64,000 nt of DNA from Psychrobacter sp. FME6 (GCF_014861365.1 NZ_RRYW01000005.1:1-64000); one strand, 5' to 3'. Numbered from the stretch's first letter, positions 17,904-29,813 are shown. Notes: generated from the sequence alone by a model not told the origin. Numbers and translations: made by a program.

Positions 17904-18372
17904 TAGTAGGACATTCCTTTTGGTTGTAATTAATAATAAGGGTCAAATATAATTCAATAGTCCTATGCCGCCCTTATGTAATAATGGGTCATGCGATTAG
18001 ACTAAATAGTGTGTTGCTAATTTTTATAGGCAATCTCTTGGAGACTTCGAGAGTCTGCTTAGAGCTTTTGTTTCGTTAAGAAGGCAGTTTGACTGTCTTG
18101 TCTGAACGGCCTGCTTTTCTGAATGGTTTGAAAGTAGATCGTGGACGCTACATTGTAGTTAACTGATTATAAGTCTGATGCGATGTCAATATCGCATAAT
18201 GAACTAAGTGTAGTGTTTTCGGTTGTTTCTAATGTATCTAAATTACATTAAGATGTTAAGACCCTTATTCTATCAGTCATCGATAAAAATATCATCTTTT
18301 CTATAAAAAATGCCCCAACAGCCTTAGACTGTCGGGGTATTTTTTATAGGTTTAAAATGCTTTAAAACACAA
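17904..18372. other. Spacer between the two icd copies
   Basis: The 469-bp spacer carries the promoter region of copy 1 and the terminator of copy 2. Its right half (up to 18305) resembles the region upstream of copy 2 (to 20973): both end with ATTCTATCAGTCAT and ATCATCTTTTCTATA. This is a trace of a tandem duplication. Confidence 0.6.
18305..18346 (-). terminator. Rho-independent terminator of icd copy 2
   Basis: AAAAAATGCCCCAACAG pairs with CTGTCGGGGTATTTTTT, with one mismatch and one wobble. It lies 27 bp after the second icd stop (minus strand). Confidence 0.85.
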
Positions 18373-21261
<2,889 letters not shown>

Positions 21262-22584
21262 ATGACCATGAGTTTACAGTATGCGCTACTCAATGATATC
21301 AGCTGGCAAAGCCTAGGCGACTGGCAAACACCCGATAGCCCTTTTATGTCGTTTGCATTTTGGCAAGCGCTTATTGATACGGGGGCGATTGGTGAGCAGG
21401 CGGGCTGGTTGCCGTTATTTGTTTTGGTGCACCGCATCACAGATGAAGTGGCAGATAAAGCGATAACACAACCAGTTGCTGTATTACCAGTTTTTATAAA
21501 AGGCCATCACCGCGGTGAGTTTGTGTTTGATCATGCATGGGCAGAAGCTTACGCGCGCTATGGTGTCGACTACTATCCAAGGCTGGTCACCAGCGTGCCT
21601 TATACTCCGATTACGGGTCAGCGTTTATGGTTGGCAAAAGCTGAGGATTTAACGCCAGATATTATAAAAACAGCCATCGCAGGCGTGGATGATATTGCTC
21701 AGCAAGTGGGTGCCTCGAGCTGGCATGGGTTGTTTGTTACGCCTGAATTGGCGTCTGTCGCTCAGGAAGCTATGCCTACTGATATTGATATAGAACGGGC
21801 GCTTGCCGCCCAAAACAACAGTACTATCCCGACCGCTATTGATATGCCCATACTTGAGCGGCAGGGTTGTCAGTTTTTGTGGCAAAATAAAGACTTGCTC
21901 AATGACAGTCAGCCTTTTGCAGATTTTGATGCATTTTTGATGACCCTAAAAGCCAAAAAGCGTAAGACGATACGGGCCGAGCGGCGCAAGGTTGCCGAGC
22001 AAGGTATCACCTGTCAGCGCAAATGTGGTGAGGCGATTACCGAGGATGACTGGAAGGCCTTTTATCACTGTTATGTGATGACTTATGCAGTGCGCGGTCA
22101 GCAACCTTATTTGACCATAGATTTTTTTAGGGCATTGGCAGCGACTATGCCTGAGCATCTGATGCTAGCCCAAGCACTCGATACGACGGGTGAGATTATC
22201 GCGAGTAGCTTATTTTTATATGATAGGCCTGTTTCATATAATGACCCTGAGAGCAAAAATGCTACCCTTTATGGTCGTTATTGGGGAGCGCTGGGTGAGT
22301 ACGATAGCTTGCACTTTGAGCTGTGTTATTATCAAGGACTTGAGTTTGCCATCGAGCAGGGTTTGATGTACTTTGACCCCGGTACGCAGGGTGAGCATAA
22401 GTTGGTACGTGGCTTCATACCCACGACGACGCATTCTATCCACCGTATTTATGATCCGCGTTTTGTACCAGCGATTAGTAACTTCTGTCGTGAGGATCGA
22501 TTGCACATGGCACAGTATCGCCAGCAAGCGTTTGAAGCATTGCCGTTTAATGCCGATAATATGCCTAACTTTAATACGCCATAG
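21262..22584 (+). CDS. GNAT/FemAB-like acyltransferase family protein (COG3146 type)
   Basis: This 440-residue protein matches the peptidogalycan/FemAB-like family that COG lists as a predicted N-acyltransferase. Family blocks I recognise are FMSFAFWQAL near residue 30, LKAKKRKTIRAERRKVAEQG (about 230-250), and a C-terminal DPGTQGEHKLVRGF that follows ELCYYQGLEFAIEQG. The double GNAT fold is expected. The substrate is not known for the family. There is no signal peptide. Gene order places it 50 bp before ubiC, and the two may be co-transcribed. An in-frame ATG at 21268 is an alternative start. Confidence 0.82.
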   Translation: MTMSLQYALLNDISWQSLGDWQTPDSPFMSFAFWQALIDTGAIGEQAGWLPLFVLVHRITDEVADKAITQPVAVLPVFIKGHHRGEFVFDHAWAEAYARYGVDYYPRLVTSVPYTPITGQRLWLAKAEDLTPDIIKTAIAGVDDIAQQVGASSWHGLFVTPELASVAQEAMPTDIDIERALAAQNNSTIPTAIDMPILERQGCQFLWQNKDLLNDSQPFADFDAFLMTLKAKKRKTIRAERRKVAEQGITCQRKCGEAITEDDWKAFYHCYVMTYAVRGQQPYLTIDFFRALAATMPEHLMLAQALDTTGEIIASSLFLYDRPVSYNDPESKNATLYGRYWGALGEYDSLHFELCYYQGLEFAIEQGLMYFDPGTQGEHKLVRGFIPTTTHSIHRIYDPRFVPAISNFCREDRLHMAQYRQQAFEALPFNADNMPNFNTP

Positions 22585-22634
22585 ATACCCCTTAATATTT
22601 GTCTTTTTTAATACTTTATGATTAGCCGTTAATT

Positions 22635-23141
22635 ATGCCTAGTAATCTCTCTTTTTCTGCCCATTCATCACCGCCTGTTGAGCTATTGTCTTGGCTCAAT
22701 ACCGAAGGTTCTCTCACTGCCTTATTAGAGGTAAAAGCAGGACAGCCACTGCGCGTAGAGCGCAGCTTTGAAGGCTATCGACAGCTGTCCCTCATCCAAA
22801 AGCAGCAATTGGGCATCCAAGGCGCCATGCTGAATCGTCCGATGCTGGCTTGGGTACGCGAGGCGCAGCTATATGGTAATGATGAGCGCCCATGGGTAGC
22901 CGCGCAAAGTGTTTTTCCACTTCCCAGTCTTAAAGGTCGCGCACGGCGTTTGCAACAGCTCAAAGGCACGCCTATCGGTTACGTGCTATTTAAACGCAGT
23001 CGCACTTTACCCAATTATCGCTCTATTCAGCATACTACTGAGGGCTGGCAAAGGCAGACACGTTATGATTGGTATGGGCGTCAATTACTTATTAGTGAAA
23101 CGTTTTTGCCCCCATTTTGTCAAAAACTGCTGGATATTTGA
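22635..23141 (+). CDS. ubiC: Chorismate--pyruvate lyase (ubiquinone synthesis)
   Basis: This 168-residue protein resembles UbiC, which converts chorismate to 4-hydroxybenzoate, the first step to ubiquinone. Supporting blocks are the MLAWVREAQLYGNDERPW segment (product-site arginine and beta-strand), the QLKGTPIGYVLF segment and the end GRQLLISETFLPPF. The conserved glutamate of the last block (ETFLP) is a known UbiC active-site residue. The length is as expected. It follows the GNAT-like gene by 50 bp. ubiA is not adjacent in this window, unlike in many relatives. Confidence 0.85.
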   Translation: MPSNLSFSAHSSPPVELLSWLNTEGSLTALLEVKAGQPLRVERSFEGYRQLSLIQKQQLGIQGAMLNRPMLAWVREAQLYGNDERPWVAAQSVFPLPSLKGRARRLQQLKGTPIGYVLFKRSRTLPNYRSIQHTTEGWQRQTRYDWYGRQLLISETFLPPFCQKLLDI

Positions 23142-23598
23142 AAGCTGCATTGGTTTGTTACTCGGTTTCTACTGAATAAATTTCTGATGGTATCCTCATT
23201 TTTATAGGTGCTGTGTATTTATAAATTACTGATTTATAAATATTTATATAAAGAAGTTATTAACATGTAACCTACTTGATATGAGGTGAGGTTTTTTTGC
23301 GTTCGCAACATAAAGTTTCATGCTACACTTGAACTTTAGCGATGATATCGGTGCCTATGCGTATCGAATTTATTGCCGAACTGTACCAATTAATCACAGG
23401 GCAACTGCCTGCGTTTATTCCAACTCGTTCTTTGCTAATAGACTCAATTCGCAATGATATCAATACCACAAAACTGAGCACAACCGCACCTATTAGTAGT
23501 ACTGCAAGGGTGCTTATAGCGACGTTCATACAGGAATGGTTTTGTTGTGAGTAATCTATAGCTTCTTTTCAATGACAGTCACTACTTAGGACATCACT
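23142..23598. other. Intergenic region upstream of glyA
   Basis: The 457 bp lie between ubiC and glyA and contain only a possible small minus-strand gene at 23323-23529. I saw no riboswitch fold that I recognise ahead of glyA. The glyA promoter should lie within its last 300 bp. Confidence 0.4.
23323..23529 (-). CDS. Possible small single-span membrane protein
   Basis: A 68-codon frame begins MNVAIST and continues with a 21-residue hydrophobic stretch (about 7-28) that would form one transmembrane helix, then a polar tail with one cysteine. There is no clear ribosome site and I do not recognise the family. The opposite strand is also open over the same bases, so this may be chance. It is listed because the profile (short N-terminus, one helix, basic residues after) is that of real small membrane proteins. 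Confidence 0.3.
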   Translation of the reverse strand: MNVAISTLAVLLIGAVVLSFVVLISLRIESISKERVGINAGSCPVINWYSSAINSIRIGTDIIAKVQV

Positions 23599-24855
23599 AT
23601 GTTTAAAGATATTTCTATCAAAGAGTTTGATCCAGTACTTGCTGAAGCAATGGCCGCAGAAAGCGTTCGTCAAGAAAACCACATCGAGCTTATTGCCTCT
23701 GAAAACTATTGCTCACAAGCAGTAATGGAAGCGCAGGGCACCGATTTAACCAATAAATATGCAGAAGGCTATCCTGGCAAGCGTTACTATGGTGGCTGTG
23801 AACATGTCGATGTTGTTGAGCAATTAGCCATTGACCGAGCAAAAGAATTGTTCGGTGCTGAGTATGTCAACGTCCAGCCACATTCAGGTAGCCAAGCAAA
23901 CTCTGCGGTATTTTTAGCCTTACTTGATGCCAATGACACGGTTCTTGGTATGAGCTTAGACGCTGGTGGTCACTTGACCCATGGCGCGCACATCAACTTC
24001 TCAGGTCTTAACTACAATGCGGTGCAGTATGGCTTGGTCGAAGGCACGGGCCTCATCGATTATGATGAAGTTGAGCGTTTGGCAAAAGAGCATAAGCCTA
24101 AAATGATTATTGCTGGTTTTTCGGCGTATTCACAAGTAGTCGATTGGGCACGTTTCCGTGAAATCGCTGACGAAGTAGGCGCGTACCTTTTGGTAGATAT
24201 GGCACACGTCGCTGGTCTTATCGCTGGTGGCACTTACCCAAATCCAGTACCTTTCGCCGATGTCGTGACCACCACCACACACAAAACCCTACGTGGCCCG
24301 CGCTCAGGTATGATCTTGGCTCGTGATGAAAAACTGGCGAAAAAGCTAAACTCTGCTGTTTTCCCTGGCAACCAAGGTGGGCCGTTGATGCATGTCATCG
24401 CAGCAAAAGCGATTTGCTTTAAAGAAGCCTTAGAAGATAACTTTAAGACCTATCAGCAGCAAGTGGTGAAAAACGCCCAAGCAATGGCCAAAGTTATCAT
24501 CGACCGTGGCTATGAAATCATCTCTGGTGGTACTGAAAACCACTTAATGCTGATTAGCTTGGTTAAGCAAGAAATGACTGGTAAAGAAGCGGACAAATGG
24601 CTTGGCGATGCGTACATTACCGTCAATAAAAATGCCGTACCAAACGATCCAAAATCACCGTTTGTGACTTCTGGTATCCGTATCGGTACTGCAGCGTTGA
24701 CCACTCGCGGTTTTGACGAAGCAGATGTCAAAGACGTTGCAGGTTGGATTTGTGATGTACTAGACAGCCGTGGCGACGAAAAAGTGATCGCTGACACACG
24801 TGAGAAAGTAAAAACGCTTTGTGCTAAAAAGCCAGTTTATGCTAAAAACCAGTAA
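23599..24855 (+). CDS. glyA: Serine hydroxymethyltransferase
   Basis: This 418-residue PLP enzyme interconverts serine and glycine and feeds one-carbon units to tetrahydrofolate. The cofactor lysine is Lys229 in [14 protein letters not shown]. Other family blocks are [13 protein letters not shown] (substrate binding, about 55-67), the PHSGSQAN cofactor loop and the VDMAHVAGL aspartate block. Length and order are typical. It is monocistronic, with a strong terminator 32 bp after the stop. Confidence 0.97.
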   Translation: MFKDISIKEFDPVLAEAMAAESVRQENHIELIASENYCSQAVMEAQGTDLTNKYAEGYPGKRYYGGCEHVDVVEQLAIDRAKELFGAEYVNVQPHSGSQANSAVFLALLDANDTVLGMSLDAGGHLTHGAHINFSGLNYNAVQYGLVEGTGLIDYDEVERLAKEHKPKMIIAGFSAYSQVVDWARFREIADEVGAYLLVDMAHVAGLIAGGTYPNPVPFADVVTTTTHKTLRGPRSGMILARDEKLAKKLNSAVFPGNQGGPLMHVIAAKAICFKEALEDNFKTYQQQVVKNAQAMAKVIIDRGYEIISGGTENHLMLISLVKQEMTGKEADKWLGDAYITVNKNAVPNDPKSPFVTSGIRIGTAALTTRGFDEADVKDVAGWICDVLDSRGDEKVIADTREKVKTLCAKKPVYAKNQ

Positions 24856-24886
24856 TTCTTAATTATTGGATTTTAAGCTTTAAATG

Positions 24887-24922
24887 AAAAACCGCTTAGC
24901 TGAATGGCTAGGCGGTTTTTTT
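24887..24922 (+). terminator. Rho-independent terminator of glyA
   Basis: AAAACCGCTTAGC pairs with GGCTAGGCGGTTTT and a T-run follows. It also sits next to the convergent WG-repeat gene, which ends 5 bp further on. Confidence 0.88.
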
Positions 24923-24926
24923 GTGA

Positions 24927-26981
24927 TCAGCTCACTTCTGTTTTGATATAAAATATACTACCGTCTTTTTTAACAAGTATGACGCCTTTATTAAAAGGCT
25001 TTATGGCATCTTGATTCTGCGGAATAATGGCGATGTCATTATCGAGATATCCTAACTGCGCGTCTTGTTTCACACTGGTGATATCTCCTTCAAAGTACCA
25101 TAGGCTATCTTCTAAAAATTTCGTTTTTTTATCTACTATAGCTAAGGTATTGCCTTGCTCATCTTCTAATTTAAAGGTCATAGCACCTTCTATAGCCTCA
25201 TCCAAAAAATTAATATAAGTTAAATCTAAAAACTTAAGGTTATTAAACTGTACTGGCACAATCTCTTTACCTAGTTTATCTACTAAGCCTACCTGAGCAT
25301 TTTTGGTAACGAGGGCTATGTTATTGATAAAAGGCTCAACCTTATCGTATTTAAAGGGAACAACGGTTTTATTTTCGGTATCAATAAAGCCCCATAATTC
25401 GTCTTTTTGAGCAGGCGCCAAACCCGCTTCAAACGTGCCAATATTACCGTATTCTAAGGGTATGACCACTTGGCCGATTTTATTGATTAGCCCCATCATA
25501 CCTTTTATATCAACTGCCAATAAACCTTTATCAAAATGCCAAGTATAGTCATACTGTAGAGGAATTACGATAGCTCCTGTCGTATCTATAAACCCTGATT
25601 TACCATTTTTAGTGACAGGAGCAAGACCGTCATTAAAGTCCAAAACATTCGCATATTGCAAAGGGATAACGGCGTTACCTAACTTGTCAACGAAACCATA
25701 TTTATCGTCCTTTTTAACCCACACTAGACCATCAATAAATACACCAGCCTCATCGTATTGTGGTGGAGAGATGACGTTGCCTGACTTATCTAAAAAGCCG
25801 GATTTACCTGCTTGAACGATATGTATAATACCGTCGGCAGTGTGCGAGATACTGTCGAATTCCACAGCCACAATGACGTTGCCTGTACTATCGATAACGC
25901 CTCTTTTGTTTTCTTTCGTGACGATAACTAACCCCTGACTAAAGTCTTCGACAGAATCGTATTCTGTGAGGATGACTTCATAACCCACTTTATTAACAAA
26001 GCCAAATTTATAGTCTTTCTCAACGCGGGCTAATCCTTCATCGAAAGCTTCAATAGCATTGTATTGTATAGAAGTGATTTTATTTCCGCTTTGGTCAATT
26101 AAACTCCACTTATTCTCTTTTTTCACTCGAGCTAAGCCTTTATCAAACGAGTAAGCGCGATCAAACTGTTTTGGGATAATGACTTTACCTTTTTTATCTA
26201 TAAATCCATAATTGCTATCAAAAGAAGAGTAGAGTCCATTTTTGGAAACGCTCGCTAAGCCTTCACTAAAGGACATAGCATCGCCGTATTGTAAAGGAAC
26301 AATCTCGTCGCCTTGTTGGTTAATAAAACCATATTTATCCCCTTTTTCGACAACAGCTAAGCCTTCAGAAAACGCATCAACACGGTCATATTGCATGGGA
26401 ATAATAATCTCCCCACCTTTATTAATAAATCCCCATTTATCATCCTTTGCAACACCAGCCAAGCCTTCAGAAAAAGACCCAGCATTACTATATTGTAATG
26501 GGATGACTTGCTCTCCAGTCTTATTGATGAATCCACTACTACCATTTTTCTCAACTACCGCTAAGCCTTCAGAAAAGGAATCAACATTTACATATTGTAA
26601 TGGTGCGATAACTTTTCCGGTTTTATCAATAAATCCCCATTTATCTATCATGACCACATTTGCCAATGGCCGCGACATCGCGACAGCGGCCAACCCTTCT
26701 TGGAACGATTGAGCTTTATCGTATTGTAGTGGTACAACGATTTGCCCTGCGGCGTCAACATAACCATATTTGTCGTAAGTGTACGGGCTTTTAAAGGTGG
26801 CGCGCATCACTCTGGCTAATCCCTCATTTAAGCAATCAACGCTATCGTAGTTTGCTACGGGTGGCTTTTTGCATACCTCAGTCAATGAATCATTAGCCCA
26901 TGTATTTTGCGCAAATAACGTTGTCGCTAGGGCAAGACTGATAGGTAGTTTTAATAGAATAGAGTTGAGGGTCATAAACAT
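24927..26981 (-). CDS. Large secreted WG-repeat protein
   Basis: This 684-residue protein has an N-terminal signal peptide (hydrophobic 9-24, cleavage near AQNTWA-ND). The rest is a nearly unbroken array of about 16 WG repeats, each about 34 residues with the pattern GFID..G..VIP.QYD....F.EGLA.V. WG-repeat proteins (PF14903) are widespread and mostly uncharacterised; some are found in ADP-ribosylation or surface systems. The mature protein is probably periplasmic or surface-exposed. ATG 26975 (residue 3) with GGA five bases upstream is a slightly better start. A second, shorter WG protein lies at 60927-61928. Confidence 0.88.
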   Translation of the reverse strand: MFMTLNSILLKLPISLALATTLFAQNTWANDSLTEVCKKPPVANYDSVDCLNEGLARVMRATFKSPYTYDKYGYVDAAGQIVVPLQYDKAQSFQEGLAAVAMSRPLANVVMIDKWGFIDKTGKVIAPLQYVNVDSFSEGLAVVEKNGSSGFINKTGEQVIPLQYSNAGSFSEGLAGVAKDDKWGFINKGGEIIIPMQYDRVDAFSEGLAVVEKGDKYGFINQQGDEIVPLQYGDAMSFSEGLASVSKNGLYSSFDSNYGFIDKKGKVIIPKQFDRAYSFDKGLARVKKENKWSLIDQSGNKITSIQYNAIEAFDEGLARVEKDYKFGFVNKVGYEVILTEYDSVEDFSQGLVIVTKENKRGVIDSTGNVIVAVEFDSISHTADGIIHIVQAGKSGFLDKSGNVISPPQYDEAGVFIDGLVWVKKDDKYGFVDKLGNAVIPLQYANVLDFNDGLAPVTKNGKSGFIDTTGAIVIPLQYDYTWHFDKGLLAVDIKGMMGLINKIGQVVIPLEYGNIGTFEAGLAPAQKDELWGFIDTENKTVVPFKYDKVEPFINNIALVTKNAQVGLVDKLGKEIVPVQFNNLKFLDLTYINFLDEAIEGAMTFKLEDEQGNTLAIVDKKTKFLEDSLWYFEGDITSVKQDAQLGYLDNDIAIIPQNQDAIKPFNKGVILVKKDGSIFYIKTEVS

Positions 26982-27079
26982 CCATAGTGGTCATCATTAG
27001 TTCAATAGTAGGTAGACAACTAAATTAAGTCCAGACAAATATCTTTATCCATGGTTATACTTGGTTTATGCTAATGAAT

Positions 27080-27116
27080 AAAAAAAGCTGGACTACGATA
27101 GCGTAGCCCAGCCTTA
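27080..27116 (-). terminator. Rho-independent terminator of gltS
   Basis: On the minus strand GGCTGGGCTACG pairs with CGTAGTCCAGCTTTTTT around a 4-base loop, about 33 bp after the gltS stop. Confidence 0.85.
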
Positions 27117-27148
27117 TTAAAATTGATTTGAATTTACTATTGAAAAAA

Positions 27149-28423
27149 TTACATAAATGGCAATTTGGTAAATATCTGCAATACCGTAGCGTTGACGATA
27201 TCAACGAAGAAAGCACCAACCATCGGTACAATCAAGAACGCTTTAGGCGATGGCAAGTAGCGATCGGTGACCGCTTGCATATTGGCAATCGCCGTTGGTG
27301 TCGCGCCCATACCAAAACCACAATGTCCTGCTGATAGTACCGCGGCATCATAATCTTTGCCCATCACTTTAAAGGTGATAAAGTAAACGTAAATAATCAT
27401 AATCACAGTCTGCACCAGCAAGATGACCAATACAGGACCTGCCAAATCAGTCAGCTGCCATAATTTCAATGACAATAGCGCCATGGCTAAGAATAGACTC
27501 AATGAGGCGTTACCAAAGACATCAATCGAGCGATCAAACATATCAAAATTGAACACCGTGGTTAAGACGTTACGAATGATAACGCCACCTGCCAATGCCC
27601 AAACGAAGGTAGGCAATTCAAACCAAGTATCTTGAGCAACGAGGGTCATCACATCGGCGAAGGCCAACGCTGCGGCAAACAAAGCCAAGGTTTCGATAGT
27701 AGAGGAAGCAGTGATAAAGCGCATGCTGTCTGGTCTTTCGAAGATTTCTTTATTGCTATGCGCCGAATCTTCATCATGTTTGGTGCTATATAACGACTGC
27801 ACGCCAGCGACTTTTTCGATATCACTTGGATCAGTATTGGCAGGAGTAGGTTTTAGTCCCAGTCGTTGAATCAAGCGACGAGCAACGGGACCACCAACGA
27901 TACCGCCCGCAACCAAACCATAAGTCGCAACCGCGATACCAAGCGTCGTCGCACCGACCACGCCATACTCTTGTTCTAAGGTAATACCCCACGCACCTGC
28001 AGTACCATGACCACCAGTCAGAGCGATAGAACCTGTCACTAGACCGAGCAGCGGATCAAGCCCCAATACGCTTGCCATTGCCACGCCCACGATGTCTTGC
28101 AATACGATGAAGACTGAGACGACGATAGTAAAAATCAATAATGGCGTACCACCTGCTTTGAGTCTACTAAAATCAGCGCTCAGACCAATAGAGGCAAAGA
28201 ACATCAGCATGGTCGCGGTCTGTAATCCTTGATGAAAGTTGAAGCTATAGCCCCAAATGATATTGAGCATATAAACCACAATAGCAGCGACGAGGCCACC
28301 AGCAACAGGTTCTGGAATATTAAAGTCCTCTAAGAACTTCACTCTCCTCACCAAAAAGCGCCCAAGTAGCAGCACTAAAGTGGCTAATATCAAGGTGTAA
28401 TAGCCATTTAAGGTAATTTCCAT
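27149..28423 (-). CDS. gltS: Sodium/glutamate symporter GltS
   Basis: This 424-residue inner-membrane transporter has about ten hydrophobic segments. Family blocks are FNIPEPVAGGLVAA near residue 35 and the two re-entrant-type loops with LTGGHGTAGAWG (about 145) and SAGHCGFGMGATPTA (about 378). It takes up glutamate with sodium. A basic cytoplasmic loop carrying the SIDVFG block lies in the middle. AAAGGA is seven bases before the ATG. A strong hairpin (28452-28495) stands 28 bp upstream of the start, between it and the RNase-barstar cassette. Confidence 0.93.
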   Translation of the reverse strand: MEITLNGYYTLILATLVLLLGRFLVRRVKFLEDFNIPEPVAGGLVAAIVVYMLNIIWGYSFNFHQGLQTATMLMFFASIGLSADFSRLKAGGTPLLIFTIVVSVFIVLQDIVGVAMASVLGLDPLLGLVTGSIALTGGHGTAGAWGITLEQEYGVVGATTLGIAVATYGLVAGGIVGGPVARRLIQRLGLKPTPANTDPSDIEKVAGVQSLYSTKHDEDSAHSNKEIFERPDSMRFITASSTIETLALFAAALAFADVMTLVAQDTWFELPTFVWALAGGVIIRNVLTTVFNFDMFDRSIDVFGNASLSLFLAMALLSLKLWQLTDLAGPVLVILLVQTVIMIIYVYFITFKVMGKDYDAAVLSAGHCGFGMGATPTAIANMQAVTDRYLPSPKAFLIVPMVGAFFVDIVNATVLQIFTKLPFM

Positions 28424-28451
28424 ATGTTAATCCTTTCTATAAAAATAAATT

Positions 28452-28495
28452 AACCTGAATTCGGGATAAATATGGCTTTATCTCGAATTCAGGTT
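28452..28495. terminator. Long hairpin between the barstar gene and gltS (terminator or leader)
   Basis: Nineteen-base arms (AACCTGAATTCGGGATAAA and its near-exact complement) flank a 6-base loop, TATGGC. Only one pair is a wobble. T-runs follow on both strands, so it may terminate the RNase-barstar transcript before gltS, or act in the gltS leader. Confidence 0.55.
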
Positions 28496-28500
28496 TTTGT

Positions 28501-28607
28501 CATCATACCATTCACAAAAATTAGCGTAGCAAGGAAAACGAGTGCAAGTGCTACGCACTGTAGACTAAACGAGTTTGACTCAGCTAATCGTACTTTTTGG
28601 GTTTGGT
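28501..28607. repeat. Left inverted repeat of the RNase-barstar cassette
   Basis: This copy is about 107 bp and matches, in reverse complement, 29810-29922. Shared stretches include GACTAAACGAGTTTGAC and TACTTTTTGGGTTTGGT. About eight mismatches and a small gap separate the two. It ends 12 bp from the barstar stop codon. Confidence 0.85.
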
Positions 28608-28618
28608 GTTATTAGCGA

Positions 28619-28999
28619 CTAAGCATCATCCTTGGATGGCACAATAACCCACAGTTGTGGTTTACCAAAATCCTTATAAGCGTCCTCAATAATGCGCTTA
28701 AAAGTATTAAAGTCCTCTGTGTTTATGTTTTTTACCGCTATTAAATCAAGCTTTAGGTGAGTCACGTCACTATCTGTTAGACAATCCCATGCTGCATCCC
28801 AGTTGTGAGAAAAATAATTGGGGAAATCACAGGCATCGGCTAAACTGGTTAATAGCGTGGTTTTATCCAGTACCTCACCTACGCGTATATTAACAGCCTG
28901 CGTTGGAATGCTAGCATTTAGAGCTGTAGCTTTTTGGTTACTATTTTCGTTAATGTGCTGATTGCTGCTCTGATCAATATAGTAGATGGCTTGGCTCAT
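28619..28999 (-). CDS. Barstar-family ribonuclease inhibitor
   Basis: This 126-residue protein resembles barstar, the cytoplasmic inhibitor that plugs the active site of barnase-type RNases. The binding-helix block NYFSHNWDAAWDCLTD (61-76) lines up with barstar's YYGENLDALWDCLTG; Asp68 and Asp72 correspond to barstar Asp35 and Asp39, which contact the nuclease directly. It has no signal peptide. It begins one base after the stop of the RNase gene, with AGAGGT eight bases upstream inside that gene, so the two are translationally coupled. Its role is most likely to protect the producer from the linked nuclease. An N-terminal extension of about 35 residues is longer than in barstar. Confidence 0.88.
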   Translation of the reverse strand: MSQAIYYIDQSSNQHINENSNQKATALNASIPTQAVNIRVGEVLDKTTLLTSLADACDFPNYFSHNWDAAWDCLTDSDVTHLKLDLIAVKNINTEDFNTFKRIIEDAYKDFGKPQLWVIVPSKDDA

Positions 29000-29000
29000 A

Positions 29001-29780
29001 TTATTTTACCTCTAGTTTGCGAAAGCTATCGTAGTGGTCAATGGTCAAATAATAAACGGTGGGAGGGTTGCCGCCCGTGACGATACGCCGTGCCCCGCGA
29101 TGCGAAACTCCAGGAGTAGGCACGGTATATTCATGATAGTAGCTTTGCGACTGTGCGGGCAGCTTGCCTTCACGGTTATAAAAGATAGTGCCGTCTTTAT
29201 GAGGATAAGGAAAAGGCCCACCTTGCTGAATCAGGGCGATGGTATTATCAATTTGCGTATCGCCCGTTATGCTTGCATTATTAGCCTGCTGCGTTTGCGT
29301 AGCTGATGTTTGTGTCTGTCTTTGAGGTTGCGATGTTGTCGTTGGTGCAGCGCTATCAGTGAGAATTGTAGGTTTAAAATTGCCTAAGAAATAAACGGCG
29401 ACCGCGATGATGGCGATCAAACTAAACAAAGTAGACAGCGAGCTTCTCTTATTTTGGCGACCACCGTGGCGGTTGATATGGCTTTGATTGTTTTCAGTTG
29501 ATTGATGATCTTTATGTCGGCCAGTCCTATTTGAAGGACGCTTGGGTACATCTAATTCAGGCGTTTCTAAGATACTCAACTCATTAGAGGTCACTTCAGT
29601 TGCCCGCAGTTGGTTCTTGTCATTGCGCTTACTATTAAAATAGACTTTTTGCCCGACGGCTATTGGCTGCGGTAATCGTGCTTTACTGACGTGAAAAAAC
29701 ACGTCTTCATCTTGATTGTTCACATCGATAAAGCCATAGCCTTTATCCTGATTCCAATGTTTTATTTCGCCACTTTGCAT
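29001..29780 (-). CDS. Cold-shock domain + transmembrane + guanyl-specific RNase (RNase Sa/barnase family) fusion
   Basis: This 259-residue protein has three parts. Residues 1-65 are a cold-shock domain with RNP1 KGYGFI (13-18) and RNP2 VFFHVS (27-32). A basic linker leads to one transmembrane helix at about 116-133. After a Gln/Thr-rich linker, residues 172-259 form a microbial guanyl-specific RNase domain with GGPFPYPHKDGTIFYNREG and YYHEYTVPTPG. The RNase Sa catalytic set is complete by alignment: Glu217, Arg228, Arg232 and His249. The basic residues before the helix predict the cold-shock domain inside and the RNase outside the inner membrane. The barstar gene follows at 1 nt. A cold-shock domain on a barnase-type toxin is unusual to my knowledge. 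Confidence 0.88.
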   Translation of the reverse strand: MQSGEIKHWNQDKGYGFIDVNNQDEDVFFHVSKARLPQPIAVGQKVYFNSKRNDKNQLRATEVTSNELSILETPELDVPKRPSNRTGRHKDHQSTENNQSHINRHGGRQNKRSSLSTLFSLIAIIAVAVYFLGNFKPTILTDSAAPTTTSQPQRQTQTSATQTQQANNASITGDTQIDNTIALIQQGGPFPYPHKDGTIFYNREGKLPAQSQSYYHEYTVPTPGVSHRGARRIVTGGNPPTVYYLTIDHYDSFRKLEVK

Positions 29781-29804
29781 GAGGCTTAGTTCCTATAAAG
29801 TGTT

Positions 29805-29813
29805 TTTATACCA
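29805..29813 (-). promoter_or_regulatory. Candidate extended -10 promoter of the RNase-barstar operon
   Basis: On the minus strand TGGTATAAA forms an extended -10 element, 24 bp before the RNase start codon, and it begins at the inner edge of the right inverted repeat. No good -35 box is visible at 17 bp, as expected for extended -10 promoters. This is an inference from sequence. Confidence 0.4.

Noticed and set aside
23142-23598. Riboswitch (glycine or tetrahydrofolate) ahead of glyA
   Set aside because: I could not find a conserved core or a matching expression-platform hairpin by eye.
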